Of a stretch of 64,000 nt of DNA, positions 46,501 through 58,500 are shown in pieces. The notes beneath the pieces were generated by a model. The model saw nothing but the letters and a program-made list of their open reading frames with translations. It was not told the DNA's origin and did not search any database. The stretch covers positions 806,001 to 870,000 of the forward strand of contig NC_067197.1 in the NCBI RefSeq assembly GCF_000699445.3, read 5' to 3'. Position numbers and translations under genes: made by a program. Every line of letters starts with the position of its first letter. The stretch's first letter is position 1. The DNA comes from Schistosoma haematobium (taxonomy: Eukaryota > Platyhelminthes > Trematoda > Strigeidida > Schistosomatidae).

Positions 46501-49500
46501 CAATACATCGGAATCACTTGCTTCTAAACCATCAGAATTACTTCGACGTGTACGAGCTTTAATGAATGCTCTTATAGATTTGGAAAATCATGTTTGTATT
46601 GATGTGATTGGATTATTTTCTACTGTATTCACTCAACATACTCAACCAGTGGATGCATTTCGTGTAAGTATTCATTTAGCATTCTTCAAATCTATTAATG
46701 ACATGTTTACAATATTCATAAAGGATATTATTTGTTCTGTTCATTGTTATTATTCTCATTCATTTTCTTTAAATGCGAATGTCCGGCGCTTTAACCGGAT
46801 TCCAAATCTATGGTGCACATGGGCACCAGTATCCTGCGGGAACAAATGGCGTATGAACCAATTTTCGGTCACCGACTACCATGGGACTGCATCTCCTTAC
46901 GATGCTCCACTGCCTTGTGGGTTAGACCTTTAGGTCAAAGACTCGGGGTGTGGCCCCCTAAGATAACCACTTGCTTCGGTCTGGGCACCCGGGCAGTATC
47001 GCAGCCCACACGCAATTAATGAACTGAAATTGTGTGGCGCATATATATTTGGTGCACTCCTGTACCAATATATATGTGTTCAAATAAAATAAATGGATAA
47101 TTGTTAAATGTCATTTTAATATTTTATCTGTTACACAATAAGTGAATGGTATAGTAGGATATTAGATGAAATATTGTACACAAAACAGCATGTCGCCTCA
47201 TATCATACATAAAATAAGGATCATACAAATAGGTTAATATTAGTAGTGGTAAGGGTCTATGTTTTCCCGTTGTTACTACACTGGATTATTGGTATATTTT
47301 CACCTTAACTAGATGTTTCGGTTTCTTCACAAGTTACAAAGTTCACTAGTAGTAACAATTCGGATATACTGAAGTGCTTTTCCCTCTTGTTGTGGGACTC
47401 CTCAGCAGTGAGTATCCACGTCTTTACTATCAGTGACCGAACCCAGGAACTTCGGTTTTGGATTCTAACGCTTAACCTCTAGACCACTCAGTCGCCATTC
47501 AAAGTTCGGCGCTCACGCATGAGGCCGAAGGTCCTGGGCTCAATCCCGAGCGTGTCTGTGGGTCCCCATACTAGGACAGAACAGCTCTCCAACGATTCCT
47601 GGTTTTTAATAGTCCTTTAGCTAATGTCAGTTCGTGACTTAAGCTGAAAATTCCACTACATTCATAAACCCCCAATATATTAATCGAAAATATATTAAGT
47701 AAGAATTCTTAAAGTATACAATTTAAATAAAGACAAAATCAAAACCCACTTGTGGAGCTTGCTGTTTACGAAGAATGCAATATGAAACTACAACAGGACT
47801 GTTATGGATTTTTTTTGAAAACATATCTAGCTACTTGTTCGCATGATGTCTAAGACTTAGTCCAATATGTCATGATGAACTACTTTTTATAAAATAACCA
47901 GTCTGTCTTTTTTTTCCAGTAACTCCTATTCTCCACAAATTGTCCTTAGTATAAAACAAAATGTTTAGAACGTTTCCGCGCTCAAAGGGTGACGTTTGAA
48001 GGTAATGCCTCAAAGTTATCAGTGATCTCTATACTTTGCCGGACTTCAGCATTACAATGTGATCACTGAATACACATCTTCGAGAGTACGTACAGAAACT
48101 TATTTTCACTAGTCTCGCATAAATACTTTAAAATTCGATAATTCAAGGTACATACTATGCTTGTAGACATTGATTTAAATGCTTATGTCAGCACTTATTA
48201 AGACAGTATCGTTCTCATGCTTAAGATTATGAAGTATTTCTTCAGAGTTACTTCCATAATATCGTTGATGATGAGTTTGAAATGGGAGTGCAACTATAAG
48301 GTGATGGTTGGTGGTGGTCTACGGGAATCCCTGCACCGCCATACTTATCAAACGCCAACAATCGTAGTGTTTCTTGACATCAGGGCTGCCTTCGATTCGT
48401 TGGACAGGACTGTTCTCTGGGATTGTCTATTGAAGAAGGGTGTGCCTGAGAAGTTTATTAACATCCTAAAAGCCCTATATACAAACACCTCAGGCAGAGT
48501 GAGGGCATACAACCACCTCTCTCCATTGTTCCATTCGAGCAGTGGGGTTAGGCAGGGTTGCCCAATCTCACCATTCCTCTTCAACTTTGCCATCGATGAC
48601 ATTCTGGAAACAGCTCTGATGAATGTAAGTAATGGTGGTGTGGATCTGTTGCCTGGAGAAAGACTTCTCGACCTTGAGTATGCGGACGATATTGTCTTAC
48701 TGTGTGATAATGCCCAAGGCATGCAATCCACACTTAATCAGTTGGCAATCAGTGTCCGTAGGTATGGTATGTGCTTTGCACCTTCGAAGTGCAAAGTACT
48801 TCTACAAGACTGGCAGGATTCCAATCCTGTACTCACCCTGGACGGTGAACAGATAGACGTAGTCGAGAAGTTCGTGTATCTGGGTAGCTGCATAAGTGCT
48901 GGTGGGGGTGTGAGTGATGAGATCAATGCACGAATAGTGAAAGCCAGAGCAGCTTATGCCAATCTGGGCCACCTTTGGCGCCTTCGTGATGTTAGTCCGG
49001 CTGTAAAAGGTCGGATCTACAACGCGTCGGTGAGAGCAGTTTTGCTCTATGCTTGTGAAACCTGGTCTCTCCGAGTTGAGGACGTTAGACGACTCTCTGT
49101 GTTCGATCATCGCTGTCTCCGAAGGATTGCTGACATCCAGTGGCAACACCATGTCAGTAATGCAGAGGCTCGGCATCGTGTGTTCGGGCACAGAGATGAT
49201 AATTCAATTGGTGTCACCACTTTGAAACACCGACTTCGGTGGCTTGGACATGTTCTACGAATGTCGTCCCAGAGAATTCCACGTCGTGCATTATTTGCCG
49301 ACTCTGGGACTGGTTGGAAGAAGCGGAGAGGTGGTCAGTGTATGACATGGTGTCGTGGTATGAAAGAAAGCTGCAAAGGACTGGCTTTGTCGGTCCTTCA
49401 CGACTCCCTGGTGCATCACAGTGGCTAGAGACGTTATCAGATATGGCTCAGAATAGAAGCCAGTGGCGATCCTGCTGTAACCTTCTTTTACTTTCTTCAT

Positions 49501-52500
49501 AAAAAGTGGTTGTGTCTCCCTTACCTGAAAGATTTCTTCTGATTGTACCTTTTCGTTCCCTCGTTACTACCACACTACCTTACACCAATCTCTTCGTTAT
49601 TGTTCTCTTTTTCTTTTGCGCTCCTTAGTTTTTTTTTCTACTTCTCTTCGAATTTTCATTGTTTTGTGTGGCGCATATATATTGGCGCTCTCTTGTACCA
49701 ATATTCATGTGTTCAAATAAATAAATAAATAAATAAATAACGGGAATCCCTGGACCTAGTTTTTGTGCTCTTTGGCACTCGTTAACAAGGTATACCTGTA
49801 ATCTTAATGGACGATTCAATCCCATGTCACCCAGTTTCACAGTTAGAGACGTTACCACTGATGATTTCCTGCCAACTACCTCCAACCATCACCTTACATC
49901 TCAACCTAGTATGCGCGATGTTGAGTTATACTCAAACAATGTTCATGGTCATGTATCCCGGCATGCACTAAGGTAAGAATGTTAATAGTTATGTTAGGAA
50001 TTTTGGAAAATAACTCTAACCGTTTGTTTCTAGTGATTATTTTAATAAGAGCGGGATTCGTCAATAAATATGTGTATGATATATATATACTTCTCTCTTT
50101 TTTTACTTTAGGGACAATTAACAATGACAGCGCATTATGCTGGATGGTATTTAGAAAATGTTATTAAACATGCTTATCTAGATCATTTTGTTTATTCACC
50201 TTTATTAAAGAGTTTTGTTACTTTAGTATCACCTGATGTTGTAAAATTTCGAGCAGAAGATTATGCTGATTTAAATGAACTACTAGCTTTGACAGAACTT
50301 ATCGGTAAGTGAGTTAGGAAATTGTATGATTTCTTTTACTTTATTGTTTTGTTTTTCAAAGAAATCATTGGGGAGAAGGAGGTTTTTTTCTCAATCTACA
50401 TTGTTCTGCATACAAACAAACATAAATTTAACCTTTATTACTATTTTGGTGGGTAAGATGTCAGAATTTGCATATCACATTGTGAGGTTTGTGTATTTTA
50501 ACTGATGTGAACACGAAATTGAGTGAAGCGTTCACTTCTCAAAGAACTTATCATCAAACTGTACAATAGTACATATATAAGAATTTTTAAGGACTAATGC
50601 TACACTAGAAAACATCGCCCATCGAGGTGGACGGTGTTTTGGCGTACGTAATACATGTCCCTACCACCTCAATTGGAGATTTGTTACTTCATCGATCGAT
50701 TTCCTGTCTTCACTTAGTACCCTATTCTTAACCCAGACATTGGTTACTCCATGGTCCCAAAATACACGTGCAATGCTTCGTAGACGCCTATGATCAAATG
50801 TTAGTAATCTGAAAATATCCTCTATTCCTAATGACCATGTTCCATACCCATAAAGTAGAATAAAGTGAATTAATGTGTAGCAAACTCGTCCTTTGATTGA
50901 AATATAAATATCTCGCCTATTCCACAAATGATGCATGTTGGCAAAAGCCTGTCGAGTCTTCTGAATCCATGTCGAGGTTTCGTCAGACACCAGACCATCA
51001 GTATTAATGAGACTCTCAAGATAAGTGAAGCGATCGATACGTCCAACTACTTCGCACACTATCCTTATCTCAGGCGTTGACGCGGACTAGTCTTGAAGAA
51101 AATGTTTTGCATTCAGATCTCAAGGAATACATCCCAGTTATGCCTGCAATGTTGCTTAAGGTGGTCAGAAGACTGCATTTTGTCGGCGTCTTCACCAAAC
51201 AGAACTATATCATCTGCGTCATCAAGTGAATCTTCTGATGGAAGATCAACGTTTGAAAAGTCAGACGATGAAAGTGTTATCTGCAAAAAAATTGTTTATG
51301 GCAAAGTTAGGTTAAAAAAAGTGGGGGAAGCAGACATTTCTGACTAACATCACTTGAAGTAACTAATTCCGACTACAGCTCACCATAAGCTCTGAATTGA
51401 TCATTAATGTTCCAGTAGATATACTGTACAATGCTGATGTACTTCTTTGGTACCTCTTCCAAAGACAGAAACTACCACAGAACCTCACAATTAACAGAGT
51501 TGGACACCGCCTTATGGTCAAGGAATGCAATTATAGTAGTACGTCGAAAACTGTCTATGTTCCAGAATTTGCAGAAGGCTGAGTATTTGGTCTTTACTTC
51601 CATGTCCAGGTTTGAGACCAACCTGGTTTTTCCAGGTTTACCCTTTATGAGTTATAATTAGGTGTCGAATTATTATTGTGACTAATATTGTAGACACTAT
51701 ATTAGTTTAACTGATCTCTCCGTGATTGTCACAATCTTTCTTTCATATATTACTACCATTGAATAAACTACTTCTGTGAATCCGGTGTCCATCTTATTGT
51801 GTTAATGAGGTATGGCAACTTGGACCGATGCATATATGTGCCTGGTCCTACGTTGTAGCTGACTGACTGATTGTTACAAGAGGACCTTTGTCCTTCCTTG
51901 TAGACTGGTACAATCACTGGTCGAGACTAGTCATAGAGAATTATGTTTATCTTCCAGATCCTATCTTGGATCTCAGTTAACTTAACTGCTAAAACTGAAC
52001 TTCCATTTTGGAAAGTCTCAAGGCTTAATTCATTAGGTCCTGCTACCTTTTGTCACCTTAGTTTCCTAATAGCTATTTCAATCACACTAAGAGCTGGAGG
52101 ACCTTCATTAATTCGCCATTCCGATTGTTTGGAGATAATGGATAACTGAAGTACGGCTGAATACCAGTTGAACTGTTCCCTGAAGTGTTCTACCCATCTG
52201 TTAAATCTCCTGGATTGAGAGTGGATAATAGTTCCATCCTTTTCCGAAATAGTTTCACTGACACCCGGAATTTTAATACTCGTTTCCTTGATAAGTTTGA
52301 AAAGTGGTCTACGTTTATCTATCACTGCTTCGTTTTCCATCTGTTTCGTTTTTGCTACTCACCACTGCTCACGATCATTACATAGGCTTTTTATCAGCCT
52401 ACGTTTAAGTCGCCTCTGTCCCTCATTTTGTCCAGAGCCAAATGTGATGAATTTCTGAAAATTTATCAGCTCCGCAGACGCTGTTGAGATCCACTGATTT

Positions 52501-55500
52501 TCTCTAGCCTTTTGGTTTAAACTACTAGTAGATATCATTGCTGTTTCCACAGCTTTTTGGATGTCATGTGAAGCTAGCTCGGGATGGATATCACTTCCAT
52601 GGTTAACTAAATCCTTCTCTAGTTGCTTCTGAAACATATTCTTAACTTATTCATCATTAAGTTGAACTGTAATTGGTCCTCTTGTTGTGGCTTTTCTATT
52701 TCCAGTAAGACGCAGACAAACACGTACTTGAACTAGAGTAGGATCCGAGTTTGAACATCTACTCCAGGATGAGCTACAGTCTTCTATCGAGCCCCTCCAA
52801 CAGCGGCTGATGACAATGTTATCTATTTAAGTCCATCATTGAGTCTGTTGTGGGGGGTCGCTATGCCAGACGATGTTTTTCCTTATGCTTAAAGTTGGTG
52901 TTTGCCAAAAATAGACGGTCATCTGAGCATATTTGCAACATATGGTCGCCATTACCTTTTAACTGATCTACAACACCGTAAGATCCTTCTACTTACTACG
53001 TCAGAGCATTTAGCTTTTTGAAGGAGGTTGGATAGTTTCCTATAAAATTCATCTTTAACTTCATTCGAGCTAAAATAATCAGGAGAGTAGGCAGAGACAA
53101 AAAAGGGACAACAGTGTGTGTTCTTATCTTTTCGGGTTCTTTCTGTCCCGTTTAATCAAACAGCGCACAAGCAGCTGCTTAATGGAACCCAGTTTATGAG
53201 AGCCTGTTCTGCTTCCGAACACCTACACCAACTAGTCTATTGGAAGTAGCACTGAGGTCTCCAGATACTCGAAGGATAAATCGTATCGGTTCTTTATATT
53301 TACAAGATGAGGTCAGGTGAATGACCGTACTTGGATCCTGCATGCGTGTTTCGGAGATGCGACATACATCGGTGGCTCGAGATTCTACAATCCTAGCTAA
53401 AGAATCTTGTTTTTCTATCTGGCACTGGGTTCGAACATTAAAAGCTTCAACATGTAGTTTAGAGCTTGGTTTCAGGAAACTGAGAATAACATTTCGTGAA
53501 CTCAAATCATTAGCATTGGTGGCACATGATGGCAAAAACTGATGAGAAGGGTTAGTCGTGGGGATGGGAAAATTAATAAGAGATGAGGGAGGTATTTGAT
53601 CGTCAACACGATGATCTCGGGCGCTGATAGAGGTTTGAAAATGGCTGTCACTTACCGGTTGCCCACACCGTGAAAGGATTTTGCTTTTTGAGGGACCTGA
53701 AAAAGAAGTTAAATTGGTGGTGGTTTTAGCGACCTGGGAGCGACTGCAGAGCCGAAGGGACAGCTGCTTGAGACCAGTCGTTCATGGCCTTTTTATGGAA
53801 AAATTTTGATGCATTAGCTCCGCAATTCAAAAGGTCTTACTGCCGGAAACGGAAATCCTTGGGATGAGGTGAGGTGTGATATTTTAGGGTTAACCTTTTC
53901 CTACTCCTTCCTCCCGTTGTAAGGAGACAGCATCGCTGCAAGTGCTGGTTGTTCGAGAGAGACACCCTACTGCTGTCATATCTCTCTACGGGCAGCAGTT
54001 CGACTTTTCTGTCGGGCTTTAAGTTGCTCTTTTTAGTCTTCCCGTTCTTCAACCGACTTGCCTGGCATAGTAGAACCTAAAGGGACGTGGGTTCCAGCCA
54101 ACATAACTCTATTGTGTCATCAGAATAGACAAGCCTGACCACCACGTCAAAGTAGTAGCTACATTCGGGTATGTATTTATGTATTTGTTTATCGGTGACC
54201 GGTTTAAATCTCATATATACATGTTCTTCTGCAATGGTCAACCAATGTTTACAGCTAATTTTTATGTAATAAGTGAAATTAGTGGTTGGAGATGTTGATT
54301 CTTAAAAAATCTTTCTCGGTGACATATACATTTACTCGTTATCTTTCTCTAGATCTCGAGTCTCAGTATCCTTTCAGCCAATAAATTGGTCTCCCCTACC
54401 AAGTCTTCGTTCACTACACTACTATTATTTTGAATTCGCTACTTAATTTCATCTCATTGTCATGAATCGATATAGTTATTTGGGCTAAGTCATATTTGTA
54501 CTAGGCTCTATGTTGATTATAACCGAATGAGCGATATTTATCAGCCTAGCTAATATTGCTCTCAACATTCCTGGCATTGATAAATCAAGATTTGTTGTTA
54601 ACACTTTGGTTTGACTTTTTTTTCACCTACCATTATATTCTTGCGTTACCACTACAGGACCATTAGGGATAAAGTTTATTTGCGATCGATTAATGCATTC
54701 TGTTGGTGATCGTGTTGATGAAATCAACAAACTAGTTCGTCAAAATCGTGGTACTCTTGAATGTTTACGAGAGTGTATAAATGATCCAGTGAGAACTCGT
54801 CAACTTAATGGGAATTTACAAAATTGTGATCAACTTTTAATCCTGTTAAAGGAGATTGGTGTAGCACTTGCTTTCCGTAAATTATGCTTTGAAGCTGTTC
54901 ATTCTATACTACAGGTAAGCGTATGTGAGTGTTTGTCAATATCATTACTAGTCTGTATTCATCAAAACATGATTTACATATTTTATAGATTTAAGTACTA
55001 CGTAATTGATGTTTTATACAGCTTAGTTTTACTGTAGGACACTCCTAGCTTCCACCTCAAAAATATGAAATAGGGAAAATCCCTTAACCTCTTCGTTTTT
55101 TTATTTATTTAAACACATAAACATTGGTACAAGAAGGTACCAAATAGATATGCACCACATAAATCATTCGACTTGTGTGACGGCTGGGATACTGCCTGGG
55201 TGCCCAAACCGAAGCAGGTGGTTTTCTTAGGATGCCACTCCCTGAGCGTTTGACCTAAAGGTCTGATTTAAAAATATTAACAACTTCATGTATATCATAG
55301 CCACTATGTCAAGTAACAATATCTTACATATAGAGAACTGTTTCGTTTTATGACTGATTAATTGATTTCCAGGTAATAATTAGAACTCCAAACTTAAACA
55401 GTTCACAAATTGTCATTCTCTAACTAATTAGTTAATTATACATTCCCGATCAAAGCGTAGGATAATTGATTGGCTAATGAGTTAAATCTTCATTTCTGAC

Positions 55501-58500
55501 TTATCACTTGACATATAACTACTCTGTATTGGTGGCCTAATGGTTAAAATGTTCGTAGATTTGAATCCCATTCCATCTGTTCCGATTTGGACACTTATAT
55601 AGTAGCACTGTCTAGTATATGTGTAACATTGTCGACTTTACAAACCCTCACTCAGTAAATGAGTTACATAATAAGCTGTTAATTATCTTTTATTTAATGT
55701 GTGTTATTTCCAGAAACGTACTCCATTTCTTCTGGATACTGTTCACAACCTTCGTGATTATATAACACAAAAGTCAAGTAATAGTGCTCAATTAACTGGA
55801 TCATCTATAGAAAATAATGGAAAATATGAAATGGAACGTATATATGCACACTTTAATGAACAATTAATGTTAAATAATCTATGCGCTTCTGTTGGTATAT
55901 CCTCTCATTTAGATTATAATTTATGCTCAATTTTAAATAATCGACGTATAGCTATATTGGCTACAGCAAATCAAGCTGGATTAAATTTATCTATAAATGG
56001 TACTGTTAATGCATCATATCAAGAATTAGAATATCATATTGCTTGTTTATTTGTTGTATTTGTTGCAAATGCTTTTCCACGATTAGCACGTCAAGATTCT
56101 AGTTTATATCGTTTAGATTTAGAAGCGAATGAAAATAATTGTCATTGTATTGCATATGCAGTAAATACTTTAATGGTATGTTATAAATTATATTTTATGT
56201 AGTTTGTTTTTAATTGTATCCTAAAACTGTTATGACTTTAAAGTTGCGGTCGATTTTTTACCCTGTGCTAATTGTTGTGTCCTTGACTGGAAAAATTAGA
56301 GAGCAGTGTATTTATCGATCGATTACAGTGACACGTAAACACGTACGGACGGCCTAGAGTCTCGATTGGTCTCGCTTCCCTGTCTAGCACAGTCAGTTGA
56401 GTCCAGAACACAAGTCACAACCTCTGAGATATGAATCATTATATTTCAAACATACTTTGTTTATATACCAATCAAGCATACCACATCGTACCATAAAAAT
56501 AGAAAACAACATTTTGTACAATATTCAACAAGTGAACAGATATCGACCAATAGGAAATGTCCATTTAAAGTCCAAGGACACCATTGGACTTAACATGATA
56601 ATTATTGGTCTATTCTTCCGCATCCACAACAAAAACAATTATTCAGTTGTTGTTCTGCAGAACTATTAGGTATTGAAAGAGCCAACCCATAGGAAATCAT
56701 GAAACTAGGTTTTCTGATAATTGACAATTATCAGCGTCGCATATCTGCCGTCTTCATGTAAATAATACTTCCTATAAGATTTGAATCCATATCAGCTATT
56801 GTTAAAGTTAGAGGTGTTTCCATTGAACTATTTGGGCATCAATCAAAGTTTAAGAGGACTGAGATATTTACAGTAATTAGTTACTACTCGGTGTTCTTCA
56901 GAAAGATATACTTCAAATATAAGTCATATCAAGTTGATGATCAATGATTTCTAGTGTCAAAATTATAGCACTCTATAACGTTGTACACACTTGACTTGTT
57001 TCTTAACAATATCATAAGCAATGCGTAATCTTTAAGATCATGGGTCCGAAATTCGTTAATGTGATTTGACTGTAATTCTTTTACCTGACTGTCAATTATG
57101 TTCTGTCATTCATTCGACTTTCAACCGGCAGGTTAAAATATGAAATCCTTTTTTATCATCTTTAAACAGTTTAGCGTAAAATCGAGTGCATAAGACTTCG
57201 ATTTCGTAAATAAGTTACAATGTTCTCTCCTTCCTTATAGTTTACAGCTGTTTACTATCCTGTAGATATCATTTTAATGCCACCTCTTACTTTAGACAAT
57301 TTACCGTGCGATCTGAATAAATATCTATTGTACCCATGTGAAGTTAGTCCCTGTATAGTGTTCTCTCTTCTATCTTAACTAGTCCTATAATTCAACTACA
57401 TTTGTCTCCAATTCATTTCATAATGAAGACCTGTACGATTTACTTGCTAGTTTGTTTCTATGGAATCATTTTAGCACTGATTATTCAAAAACTTAGTAAA
57501 TATTTAGAAACAATCACTTTTGTTAAAGTTCTGGCTCATAATGAATGTTAGTCAGTCAGTAACAACGTAGAACTTCGTACGTACGTATATCAGTTCGAGT
57601 TGTCATACCACATTAGCACAGAGATGCAGTTGTCGACTCAAATCTCTTAGTGCTAGTGGTAGTAAAAGTATCAGCAGTAATCGGAAAGTGTTACAAATTA
57701 TGAGTATAGATAGAAATAAAAATAGTCATAAAAATCATATTACTCCATTAACTAGCCAATTTTATATCCTTATATGCAATTTTTCTTTTATATATTACCA
57801 CCTTTGAATTAACTACTTATATGAATTCGGTGTCAGTCAGTCAGTTACATCGTAGGACCAGGCACATTTATGCATCGGTCCGAGTTGCCATACCTCATTA
57901 ACACAACAAGATGGACACCGGATTAATAAAAGTAGCTAATTCAGAGGTGGTGATATATAAAAGAAGGATTGCAATAAGGATATAATACAGGAAGAAAGAA
58001 TTAGTTCGTAGAAAGAAAGAATTCGGTGTTCATCTTGCTGTGCTAATGAGGTATGGCAACTTGGACTGCTGCATATATGTGCCTGGTCCTACGTTGTAAC
58101 TGACTGACTGATTTCATAAATGTATGATTCTGTACACAAAATTATAGCATTTACCTATTCACTTGATTTAGATTTAATGCTTAGTTACAATAATATGCCA
58201 ATCAACATGAATGAATTATCTCAGTTAAAAAGATTTTATTTAAGTCTGAGACTTTTCTCGTTCATTTATCAAGTTAATGAATAAATAGATCAAGCTAATG
58301 CAAAACATACACAAGCATCTTGTTAAGTGGGATTTCTTAGTAAACTACATATGTAAGCAATTAGAGGCGAAGATAAATATAGAAGTATGTTTTTTTAAAA
58401 GATAATTACTTATATCCATTATTTGCTTACTTACTTACGCCTGTCACTCCTCGTGAAGAAGCATAGGCCACCCACCAGCATTCTCCATCCAACCCTGTCA

